Shown here: positions 44,224-52,502 of the stretch, piece by piece
Numbering within the stretch: the first letter of the stretch is position 1
Layout of the letters: each line of letters begins with the position of its first letter
NCBI RefSeq assembly: GCF_007859935.1
Contig: NZ_SJPO01000004.1
Location: 424,000-487,999 of the forward strand
Reading direction: 5' to 3'
Length of the DNA: 64,000 nucleotides
From: Posidoniimonas polymericola
GTDB taxonomy: Bacteria > Planctomycetota > Planctomycetia > Pirellulales > Lacipirellulaceae
Made by a program: the position numbers and the translations under genes
The notes under the pieces: model-generated
What the model was told of the DNA's origin: nothing
What the model saw: only the letters and a program-made list of their open reading frames with translations
Database searches by the model: none

Positions 44224-44382
44224 CCCCCTCCCCGGCAGGGGGAGGGGTTAGGGGAGGGGGTGGACGACCATTGACGCTTCACGTCCCCTGCTGTGGTTTC
44301 GCATTCGATGCAATCGTTCGGCGCCCCCTGTCCCCAGCGCCGCCCCCTCCCCTAGCCCCTCCCCCGCGAGCGGTGGAGGGGG
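44224..44382. repeat. Inverted pair of CCCCTCCCC palindromes without a gene between
   Basis: Left copy 44224-44260 (hairpin, then TTAGGGGAGGGGG) and right copy 44340-44382 (CCCCCTCCCCTAG, then hairpin) point inward and enclose 79 bases with no coding sense. Same polarity as the pair bracketing the DUF559 gene at 47017/47421. It fills most of the gene-free stretch 44099-44412. Confidence 0.72.
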
Positions 44383-44412
44383 ATTCTGTTGTGCGAACCG
44401 GCCAACGGGGCG

Positions 44413-45561
44413 CTAGGGACTCTTCGCCCCGAAGCAGTACACCACGCCGTCGTCGTTGGCGATCAGCAACTTGTTGCCGACCACCGCCGCCGGGGCGATG
44501 AACGAGCCGCCGGCGTTGTACTGCCACGACTCGTCGCCGGTGGCGAGGTCGAGCAGCAGCAGGCGGCCGCGGCTGGTGGCCACCACGACGCGGTCGCCGA
44601 CAATCACCGGCGAGGCCTCGACGCGGCTCCGCGTGGGGACGTCCCACAGCGGCTGGCCGTCGGCCGGGTTGAGCGCGAACACCTCCTTGGCCTGCGTCGC
44701 GTAGACGACCGCGTTCTCTGCGACCGCGGCCGCGGTGCGGATGCCGGACGCCCGGCTGGGGTTGTTGAACTGCCACGCCTCGGCGAGCTGATCCTTGGCG
44801 TCCATCGCGTAGAACGCGCCCCCCTCGGTGCCGAAGTACGCGCGGCCGCCGAGCGAGGCGGCGCTGTTGCCGGTCTGCGAGCCGATGTCGACGCTGCCCG
44901 TTTCTTTGTGGGTCGACGCGTCGATCGCGTGCAGCTTGGCGTCGCAGCCGGCCAGCAGGATGCGGCCCTCGGCGACGGTCGGCGAGCACCGCAGCGGCGC
45001 GTCGATCGAGAACTCCCACTGCTTCTCGCCGCTCGCCAAGTGGAAGGCGAGCAGTGCGCCGGCCTCGGTAGTGACCAGCGCGGCGCCCTGGTAGATCGTC
45101 GGCCCGGCGTTGACCTCGGCGTCGGCGTCGGCCTGCCAGAGCTCCGCGCCGTCCTTGGTCGACAGGCAGCGGACCAGGCCGTCGATGTCGGCGACGATCA
45201 GCTTGTCCCCTTCGACCGCCGCCGAGGAGATAAAGATGGCGTCGTCGAAGGCCTTGGTCCACACCTGCTGGCCGTCGGCGACACGGATCGCGTGCACGGC
45301 GCCGCCGGCGTCGGCGATGTAGGCGACCCCGCCCACCGAGACCGGCGTCGCCTCGAACGCGTCGTCGGCCTTGTACTCCCACAGCAGCTCCGGCTCGGCC
45401 GGCAGCTTGGCACTCGACGCGCCCGTGCCGGCCAAGTCACCGCGCTCGAACGGCCATTCCGCGGCCGACGCTGAGTGAGCGAATACGAAACCAACGAGCG
45501 CTAGCGCGAACGCCCCTCTGTAGCACGGCTCTCGGAGCCGTGACGCCAACCTGTTACGCAA
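44413..45561 (-). CDS. PQQ-binding-like beta-propeller protein (BamB-like)
   Basis: About 382 residues from a TTG at 45561 (alternatives: TTG 45549, or ATG 45786, which would run through a repeat element). The signal peptide is GAFALALVGFVFAHSASAAE. Repeated blades such as DDAIFISSAAVEGDKLIVAD and PVIVGDRVVVATSRGRLLLL, ending in DLATGDESWQYNAGGSF, are PQQ-like propeller repeats. Probably periplasmic, serving protein assembly or as a structural propeller; enzyme activity is not evident. The first codons before the signal peptide fall in a GTAG hairpin, so the 5' end has been rebuilt by repeats and the exact start is unsure. Confidence 0.78.
   Translation of the reverse strand: MRNRLASRLREPCYRGAFALALVGFVFAHSASAAEWPFERGDLAGTGASSAKLPAEPELLWEYKADDAFEATPVSVGGVAYIADAGGAVHAIRVADGQQVWTKAFDDAIFISSAAVEGDKLIVADIDGLVRCLSTKDGAELWQADADAEVNAGPTIYQGAALVTTEAGALLAFHLASGEKQWEFSIDAPLRCSPTVAEGRILLAGCDAKLHAIDASTHKETGSVDIGSQTGNSAASLGGRAYFGTEGGAFYAMDAKDQLAEAWQFNNPSRASGIRTAAAVAENAVVYATQAKEVFALNPADGQPLWDVPTRSRVEASPVIVGDRVVVATSRGRLLLLDLATGDESWQYNAGGSFIAPAAVVGNKLLIANDDGVVYCFGAKSP
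45520..45542 (+). repeat. GTAG-headed hairpin (REP-like), copy 5
   Basis: GTAG (45520-45523), stem CACGGCTC / GAGCCGTG around loop TCG. Located inside the signal-peptide coding region of the propeller gene (encodes SRLREPCY on the minus strand). Confidence 0.72.
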
Positions 45562-45757
45562 GCTTGAATTGGGGACTGGCTCTCGACCGCAAAGAAATCG
45601 ACGCTCGCGGTTGAGGCGTGACTGCGGTCGCGTGCCTGTCCCCGTTTCATGCGGGCCACTCGAATGGTCCGTCGAAAAAAGGGGACCGGCACGAAGCCCA
45701 CGGGCCGAAGGATGCTTCCATCCGATATCGCGTTTCGAGCCAGTCCCCATTTTTCGA
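45559..45757. repeat. Compound palindromic element, copy 3
   Basis: Left end CAAGCTTGAATT, then GGGGACTGGCTC (45571-45582), CGTGCCTGTCCCC (45631-45643), GGGGACCGGCACG (45681-45693) and CGAGCCAGTCCCC (45736-45748). Shares the left end and GACTGCGGTCG segment with copy 1. Lies between the Fe-ADH stop and the propeller gene start. Confidence 0.78.
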
Positions 45758-45814
45758 CTAGCCGGTGCGCGGAATGCGTGGTTCATGGATGCTCGTCGCC
45801 TGGGGAAGGAAGAA

Positions 45815-46939
45815 TCAGAACGCCGCCTCGTACAGCGCCCGGTAGTCGTCAGCGGTCATCTGGACAGGATTAAAATTGCCGGTCCACTGCGTGGCGGCCT
45901 GCGTGGCGAGCTCGGGGAGCTTGGCGCGGTCGACGCCGAGCTCTGACAGCGTCGACGCCAAGCCGGCCTCGGAAAGAAGACGACCGAGCAATGTCGCCAG
46001 ACCCGCCGCGTCGCCGGCGTCAATCACGTCGTACGCCGACCGGGCGTCGTCGCAGTGGGCCGCGTTGTGCGAAACAACATGCGGCAGCATCATGCCGACC
46101 GCCTGGCCGTGGACGATTCCGTAGGTCGCCGTGAGCGGGTTCGCCAGCGCGTGCGCGGCGCCGAGCATCGAGTTCTCGATCGCGAACCCGGCGAAGCTCG
46201 CGCCCTGCTGCATCAGGCCACGGGCCTGAAGATCGGTCGGGTCGGAGATCACCCGCGGGAATCCCTGCGAGAGGAGCCGCCACGCCTCGCGGCTGAACGC
46301 GTGCGACACCTGGTTGCGTTTCTTGGTGACGAGCGTCTCGAGCGTGTGGGCGATGGCGTCGATGCCCGTTAGGGCGGTGACCATCGGCGGCTGCGTGAGC
46401 GTCAGCTCCGGGTCGAGGATCGCCAGGCGGAAGGCGGCCCGCTTGTCGCCGCAGGCCATCTTGGCGTGGGTCTCGACGTCGGAGATCAGGGCGAACGATT
46501 GGGCCTCGCTGCCGGTGCCGGAGGTGGTCGGCACGGCCGCCATCGGCAGCATTTCGGCGGTCGCCTTGCCGACCCCCCAGTAGTCCTGCATCCGGCCGCC
46601 ACACGAGTAAACGAAGTTGATCCCCTTCGCGCAGTCCATGCTGCTGCCGCCGCCGATCGCGACAATCACGTCGGGCCGGTAGTCCTTGGCGACCGCTACA
46701 CCGGCGTCGACGTTGTCGGTGGTGGGGTTCTCCTGCACGCCGTCAAAGACGAGCGTCTCGAACCCGGCGGCCTGCAGGTGGTCGACGCCCCGCTGGGTGT
46801 GCCCCGCCTGGATGATGCCGGGATCGGAGACCACCATCGCCCGCCGCGCGCCAAGCCGGGCGACGAGATCACCCAACTCTTGGATCCGTCCGGGGCCGAA
46901 GAGCGTGCGGGTGGGGCAGTGGAAGTCGAAGGGGAGCAT
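45815..46939 (-). CDS. Iron-containing alcohol dehydrogenase
   Basis: 374 residues. NAD-binding GGGSSMDCAKG near 97, TTSGTGSEAQSFA, the metal-binding GIDAIAHTLE, and HALANPLTATYGIVHGQAVG with MLPHVVSHNA supply the Asp/His set for Fe2+. It oxidises primary alcohols or reduces aldehydes. The aldehyde dehydrogenase gene lies upstream on the same strand with a DUF559 unit between them, so the two once may have formed a close alcohol-to-acid pair. Substrate unknown. Confidence 0.9.
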   Translation of the reverse strand: MLPFDFHCPTRTLFGPGRIQELGDLVARLGARRAMVVSDPGIIQAGHTQRGVDHLQAAGFETLVFDGVQENPTTDNVDAGVAVAKDYRPDVIVAIGGGSSMDCAKGINFVYSCGGRMQDYWGVGKATAEMLPMAAVPTTSGTGSEAQSFALISDVETHAKMACGDKRAAFRLAILDPELTLTQPPMVTALTGIDAIAHTLETLVTKKRNQVSHAFSREAWRLLSQGFPRVISDPTDLQARGLMQQGASFAGFAIENSMLGAAHALANPLTATYGIVHGQAVGMMLPHVVSHNAAHCDDARSAYDVIDAGDAAGLATLLGRLLSEAGLASTLSELGVDRAKLPELATQAATQWTGNFNPVQMTADDYRALYEAAF

Positions 46940-47012
46940 TTGTGGGGGAGTCGCAGATGTGGATTTTAGGCGGGCGGTGGGGCGATGCTCCGGCGAAGCG
47001 GGAGCGAGGCGA

Positions 47013-47423
47013 TCATCCCCCTCCCCCTGGTGGGGAGGGGCTAGGGGTGGGGGGCTGCCCCACTGGTTGCTCTTGCGCCGCTATCCAAATGGCCTCGATA
47101 ACAGCGTCCACATCGTCACTCACGTCGAAGTTCCAATACCGGAGCACACGGTAGCCCTACGTTCGTAGCCACGCTGACCGTTGCTCACCGTACTGCCGCT
47201 TGGCAGGATCGTTGTGCTGACCTCCATCGAGCTTGACAATAATTCTTCGGTCGAAGCAAGCAAAGTCAACGATGTAGGCGCCGATCGCCGCCTGGCGGCG
47301 GAACTTCAGGCCACCCAGTTGCCGACGCTGCAAGCCTCGCCACAGCAGGCGTTCTTCCTCGGTCATCTCACAACGCAGCTTGCGGGCGAAATCGCGCTGG
47401 TTGCGGTCGCGGTACATCTTCAC
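47013..47423 (-). pseudogene. DUF559 endonuclease gene with in-frame TAG, bracketed by inverted palindromes
   Basis: The frame starts at GTG 47423 (inside the right repeat) or ATG 47417 and encodes a DUF559/Vsr-like nuclease: RDFARKLRCEMTEEERLLWR, FRRQAAIGAYIVDFACFDRR and VKLDGGQHNDP are family motifs, including the catalytic Asp and QH. A TAG at 47157-47159 follows AWLRT; the frame continues GYRVLRYWNFDVSDDVDAVI, the normal family C-terminus, then PPTPSPSPPGGGG through the left repeat to TGA at 47013. In the family Gln is usual at the stop position, so CAG to TAG is the simplest change. Repeats at 47017-47054 and 47421-47459 form an inverted pair around it. Confidence 0.8.
47017..47054. repeat. 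GGGGAGGGG palindrome, left copy of DUF559 unit
   Basis: CCCCCTCCCCCTGGTGGGGA followed by GGGGCTAGGGGTGGGGGGC. Inverted with respect to the copy at 47421. Confidence 0.78.
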
Positions 47424-47459
47424 CCCTCCCCTAGCCCCTCCCCATCAAGGGGAGGGGGA
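47421..47459. repeat. GGGGAGGGG palindrome, right copy of DUF559 unit
   Basis: CACCCCTCCCCTAGCCCCTC followed by CCCATCAAGGGGAGGGGGA. Holds the GTG start codon of the DUF559 gene. Confidence 0.78.
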
Positions 47460-47470
47460 CTGTCGGCTCA

Positions 47471-47487
47471 CCCCCGCTGCGCGGGGG
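47471..47487. terminator. 7-bp hairpin after the aldehyde dehydrogenase gene
   Basis: CCCCCGC-TGC-GCGGGGG, 22 bases beyond the ALDH stop on the minus strand; no T-run. Possible terminator. Confidence 0.45.
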
Positions 47488-47509
47488 CATCGCGATCGCC
47501 AGCCACCCG

Positions 47510-48928
47510 CTACGCTACCTGCACCGCGCGGTTGCGGTACAGGAACTCAATCAGGTTGCCCTCGTGCGGCTGCAGCCAGTCGACCTGCGGGGTCGGGATC
47601 GGGCCGAGGTTCAGGCGGTCGATGTCGGTGGAGTCGATCAGGTCGGCGCGGAACGACTCGTCGTTGGTCACCGCGGTGCCGATCAGGGTCGTGCCGATTG
47701 CCGACAGCATCTTGTTCTGCGGGCACTCGACCACGCTGACCGCCGGGAACATGTACTCCTTGTTGGCGGCCGGCGCCTCGGGGCTGGCGCAGTGCAGCAC
47801 GACCGGCCGCAGGTAGGCGACCGGCGACTTCTCGACCAGCCGCTCGCCGTACTTCTCGGTCATGTGCGTGGTTTGGGGGTCCTTGATGTCGGCCTCGAGC
47901 GCGGCCCAGATGGCCGGGCCGGCGCCGGGGATCGTGAACGCCGCCAGCTCTGCCTTGGGGTCCTCGGGCGGGAGGACCTCGATCGGCCCGAGCCGCTCGG
48001 CGAGCGCCGCGGCGATCTCCTTGGTGTGCCGCGAGGCGTAGATGCTGCTGCAGTTGATGCAGCTGCGACCGCCGTTCTTGAGCACGCTTTCGGCCATCAT
48101 GTCGAGGTGGTCCTCCCACTGGTCGACGCAGTCGTCGCCAAGGAGGATCTTGCTGTAGCCGGGGCCGTGCGGCTGCACCCGGGGGTTGCCCTCGTACTGC
48201 TGGATCGTCTGGGGCCCGCCGAAGATCATGCTGCGGCGGCAGCTCGCCAGGATCGCGCCGCCTATCTCGGCTCCCGCGCCCGGGTACAAGCAGAACGCCT
48301 CGGCGGGGATGCCGGCCTCGACCATAGCAGAGTAAACCCGGTAGGGGGTCCACGGTTCCGATGAGCCCGGCTTGAGCACCAGGCCCATCTGCAGGGCGAC
48401 GACCGGCAGCCACAGCGTGTGCACGCCGGGCGAGTTGCTGGGGAGCACGGCGCCGAGCGCGTCGCACTGCGCGGCGTAGCTCACCGTGACCCCGCGGCCC
48501 TCCTCGCCGTAACCGCGGGCCAGGATGTTCAGGTCCAGGCCGCGGGTCAGGCACTCGAGCACCTTCTCCAGGTTCTTCAGCATGAAGGCGTTCTTCGAGA
48601 CGTTCGCCTCGCACATGCTGACCGGCATGCCGGTGGTGGCCGACTGCTGCTGGATGAAGTCGGCCGGGCTCTGCTGCGAGTCGCCGACCGTCAGCGTGCC
48701 CGACTCGAACAGCTCGCCCGCCTGGCGGCACTTGGCGATCAGCTCGGCCGGCGACATCGCCTGCAGCGCCCGGCGGGCGTTCTTGGCCTTTTTGGCGTCG
48801 CGGCGGATGATGCCGGCGCCCACCGTGTGCACGCGGGCGATGGGCTCGCCGGTGTAGAAGTGCGAGACCTCGTCAACCTCGAGGGATTCGTAGGGCTCGC
48901 CCCAACGAATTGCTGGCAGCTCAATCAT
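47510..48928 (-). CDS. Aldehyde dehydrogenase family protein
   Basis: 472 residues from the ATG at 48928 (MIELPAIRWGEPYESLEVDE). ALDH features: LPSNSPGVHTLWLPVVALQM, LKPGSSEPWTPYRVYSAMVE, the nucleophile Cys within NGGRSCINCSSIYA, and PAVSVVECPQNKMLSAIGTT. It oxidises an aldehyde to an acid with NAD(P)+. It would act on the product of the iron alcohol dehydrogenase encoded downstream. The N-terminal region is unusual for ALDHs and the exact substrate class is uncertain. Confidence 0.85.
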   Translation of the reverse strand: MIELPAIRWGEPYESLEVDEVSHFYTGEPIARVHTVGAGIIRRDAKKAKNARRALQAMSPAELIAKCRQAGELFESGTLTVGDSQQSPADFIQQQSATTGMPVSMCEANVSKNAFMLKNLEKVLECLTRGLDLNILARGYGEEGRGVTVSYAAQCDALGAVLPSNSPGVHTLWLPVVALQMGLVLKPGSSEPWTPYRVYSAMVEAGIPAEAFCLYPGAGAEIGGAILASCRRSMIFGGPQTIQQYEGNPRVQPHGPGYSKILLGDDCVDQWEDHLDMMAESVLKNGGRSCINCSSIYASRHTKEIAAALAERLGPIEVLPPEDPKAELAAFTIPGAGPAIWAALEADIKDPQTTHMTEKYGERLVEKSPVAYLRPVVLHCASPEAPAANKEYMFPAVSVVECPQNKMLSAIGTTLIGTAVTNDESFRADLIDSTDIDRLNLGPIPTPQVDWLQPHEGNLIEFLYRNRAVQVA

Positions 48929-49055
48929 CTGGATCCGGTAGGGGGCAGGAGAATAGAGGCGGGCGGCCCGCAATTGCGGACGCTCTCGCATTCTACCGGG
49001 ATCCTAGGCGCGGTGGAACAGACCGCCCACCCGCCGCATTGACGCAGCCTGCCCG

Positions 49056-49685
49056 CTACCGGAGGGTCGTGCCGATCATGCTGCGGGCCTGCTCTTCGGA
49101 GGAGTCGCCCAGCGCGGAGTGGATGACGAGAAAGTAGCTGTACCGCGAGGACGACACCGGCAGCTGGAAGTAGTCGTGGAACGTCAGGCCCTCGCGCGAG
49201 GTCTTCATCGTAAAACGCACGCCCGGCTGGCGTTTCCCGCGGACGGTCAGGGTCGCCGAGCCGCGGCTCAGGTCGGACACGTCCGACAGCCCCTCGTAGA
49301 ACTCCGCCATGTGGTCGGTGAGGAAGCTGAGGGTGGTGCTCTTCGCCTTGCGGTGCACGGTGATCTGGCAGGTCTTGCCCTTGAGCATCCACGACGCCGA
49401 CTCGGGGTCGCCCGCGCTCGCGCTGCTCAGCAGCGTGAAACTCGACGGGTAGCTGAACGAGAAGCTGTCGACACTGAGCTTCTTCGCCGGGCGGCGGACG
49501 ACCTTCACGGGGACGTCGCGCCCGTTGATCCGCACGGTGCTGGTGACCCCTTCGGCCACCAGGTGCTTGCTGCGGCCGATCGTCAACTCGATCTCCGACG
49601 GGATGACCTCGTAGCCCTCGGGCGCGGCGACCGCTTCGGGTGCGAGGAGCATGACGCCGAAGCAGCACAGCCAGAATTGTCGCAT
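49056..49685 (-). CDS. Secreted protein of unknown function
   Basis: 209 residues from ATG 49685: signal peptide MRQFWLCCFGVMLLAPEAVA, then a domain with FSFSYPSSFTLLSSASAGDP and HMAEFYEGLSDVSDLSRGSA that resembles the PsbP/DUF1795-like fold seen in small exported proteins (impression only). It ends EEQARSMIGTTLR. Divergent from nothing; the 202 bases up to gltA hold no recognisable feature. Confidence 0.6.
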   Translation of the reverse strand: MRQFWLCCFGVMLLAPEAVAAPEGYEVIPSEIELTIGRSKHLVAEGVTSTVRINGRDVPVKVVRRPAKKLSVDSFSFSYPSSFTLLSSASAGDPESASWMLKGKTCQITVHRKAKSTTLSFLTDHMAEFYEGLSDVSDLSRGSATLTVRGKRQPGVRFTMKTSREGLTFHDYFQLPVSSSRYSYFLVIHSALGDSSEEQARSMIGTTLR

Positions 49686-49887
49686 ACAGCCCCCGGGGAG
49701 AACGTCCGCCAATTGCACACCGCAAGCATAGCGTACGCATCCCCGGACTCGCCGGGCGTGTGGGAACCTGCACCCGTTTGCGTCGGCCGCACAGGCTGAA
49801 CAGGCCGCAGGCGCAGCGCTGCTGGCGCGTCCGTCCCGCAAGGACCTGGTCGACGTGCCGCCAGGCAGGCGGGCGCAGGGCAGCGGC

Positions 49888-51174
<1,287 letters not shown>

Positions 51175-51432
51175 CGAGGACTCCTTCGTTTATGTCGCTA
51201 GAAATTCGTGCCGCACGTTGAACTAAGGTCGCGGGGGCCCGTCTGCTGAGCGCCCCGCGCTGAGCCGGTAGTGTAACCGGTTCGCGTGCGGGTCAGCAAT
51301 CGCCTGCCCCGCGATCCTGCAAGATCTCGCCCGAGTGGCGGCGCGGTTTTGCGGGGGCGGCGCTGCCGATTGGGCCGACGGCGGGGACGAGCAAACGCGG
51401 CGGGCAGCACCGCCAAGAGGCCCCGGCCTCAA
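51175..51432. other. Gene-free stretch upstream of gltA
   Basis: GC-rich leader region of gltA. No RNA gene, repeat or coding sequence that I can support. Confidence 0.35.
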
Positions 51433-51470
51433 CGGCGCGTCCGGGGTGTTTATGCCCGGCGGACGCGCCG
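51433..51470. terminator. 10-bp hairpin downstream of the HTH gene
   Basis: CGGCGCGTCC (51433-51442) and GGACGCGCCG (51461-51470) pair perfectly around an 18-base loop. It lies 126 bases beyond the stop of the minus-strand HTH gene; terminator or dispersed palindrome. Confidence 0.45.
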
Positions 51471-51595
51471 TCTCGTGGCCAAGTGGCAAAGCCGACCAAA
51501 CATCGCTTGCGCCGTTCCGGCCGGCCGTCGATTGCGGCCAGATTTATCAAGAATCCTCTGGCGGTCGCTCCGGTTGCAGCGGATAGAGCCGCTGG

Positions 51596-51910
51596 TTAGG
51601 CCGCCCGACGCTCGCTGCCGACTGCCAGGCCCGGTCGACAGCGGCCCACGTAGGCCACCGCCCGGCAATAGACGCACGGCAGCACCACCCGCATCCCACA
51701 CCCAGGGCACCGCGAGTAGTTCGGCAGCAGCTCTGCCGAGTCGCTGCCCGAGTGGGCCTCCGGGGCGACCCCGACGCCCGCCCGGCTGCCGTTGGCGATG
51801 CGATCCACGATCGCCCGGCTGGCGCCCACCTGCCGGGCGATCTCGCGCCGCGAGAGGACGCCTTCTCCCAAGAGCCGTTCGATTTCACCCACAACGTAAG
51901 GACGCAGCAT
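51596..51910 (-). CDS. HTH protein with C-terminal zinc ribbon
   Basis: 104 residues from ATG 51910. MLRPYVVGEIERLLGEGVLS with REIARQVGASRAIVDRIANG is a resolvase-type HTH; CPGCGMRVVLPCVYC is a four-cysteine zinc ribbon. The same layout (MLR.YV.GEIERLL...HTH...CPGCG.. LPC..C) is, as I recall, a multicopy planctomycete family. Probably a small DNA-binding regulator. The frame is open to 52012 but the ATG at 51910 starts the conserved part. Confidence 0.7.
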   Translation of the reverse strand: MLRPYVVGEIERLLGEGVLSRREIARQVGASRAIVDRIANGSRAGVGVAPEAHSGSDSAELLPNYSRCPGCGMRVVLPCVYCRAVAYVGRCRPGLAVGSERRAA

Positions 51911-52275
51911 TGCTAGATCCTGGGAAAATAGGGGGGGAACAGGGGAATCGGTGCCGCCCAGCGGCGCTTGCCTTGGACGAATAGTGTACACCCGAACACC
52001 ACTTCGCGTCATACTAGCATTTTCTACCGCCGTCTTCCAGCACTAATCGCCAAAACGAGCGGGCTATTTATGCCACCTCTGTGCGATCCCTGGGCCATGA
52101 GACGATCCCCTGCCAAGCGCCCCGCGGGGCCGTCCGTGACGGTTGCGACGACCCTGCCGGCGGGCCCCGCCCCCCTCGATTCAGCGCTTCGGGCGAGACG
52201 ATGAGAAGCAACAGTGTCGACTTCTAACCCGCGTCGCACACGGAGGCTGCGAACCCCCAGCCCAAGAGCCCTTCC
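51911..52275. other. Gene-free stretch with no assigned feature
   Basis: Holds the HTH gene's upstream region and, on the plus strand, the leader of the small ORF at 52276. A palindromic-looking CGCCCCGCGGGGC patch near 52118 is the only structure seen. Confidence 0.35.
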
Positions 52276-52494
52276 TTGCCGTACAGCCTGCTGCAATCGA
52301 TCCTAGGCGCCGCGTTCTTCGCCGTATGGGCGTTCATCGCCGCAACGATGCTGCGCGACAAGCTCAGCGAGGCCCGGGCACGCCGTCTGCCGGATCGGCA
52401 CTCGCCGAACCTCCCGAGCGGCCCGCACCGGCGGAGCGAGCGGAAGCGGCGTCGGCAGCGCTCCAAGAGCGACGAGGCGGTCGCTGGGGTGTAG
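52276..52494 (+). CDS. Possible small membrane protein
   Basis: 72 residues from a TTG: MPYSLLQSILGAAFFAVWAF continuing IAATMLRDKL gives one clear membrane helix, followed by a long Arg/Ser-rich tail. Hydrophobic helix plus strongly basic tail is a coherent protein design, but no homologue is known to me and composition alone could produce it. Convergent with the kinase gene. Confidence 0.4.
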   Translation: MPYSLLQSILGAAFFAVWAFIAATMLRDKLSEARARRLPDRHSPNLPSGPHRRSERKRRRQRSKSDEAVAGV

Positions 52495-52502
52495 CGTGGC
52501 GG

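Noticed and set aside
45562..45786. Upstream extension of the propeller protein to ATG 45786
   Set aside because: The 75 extra residues are encoded by the compound repeat element and would bury the signal peptide.
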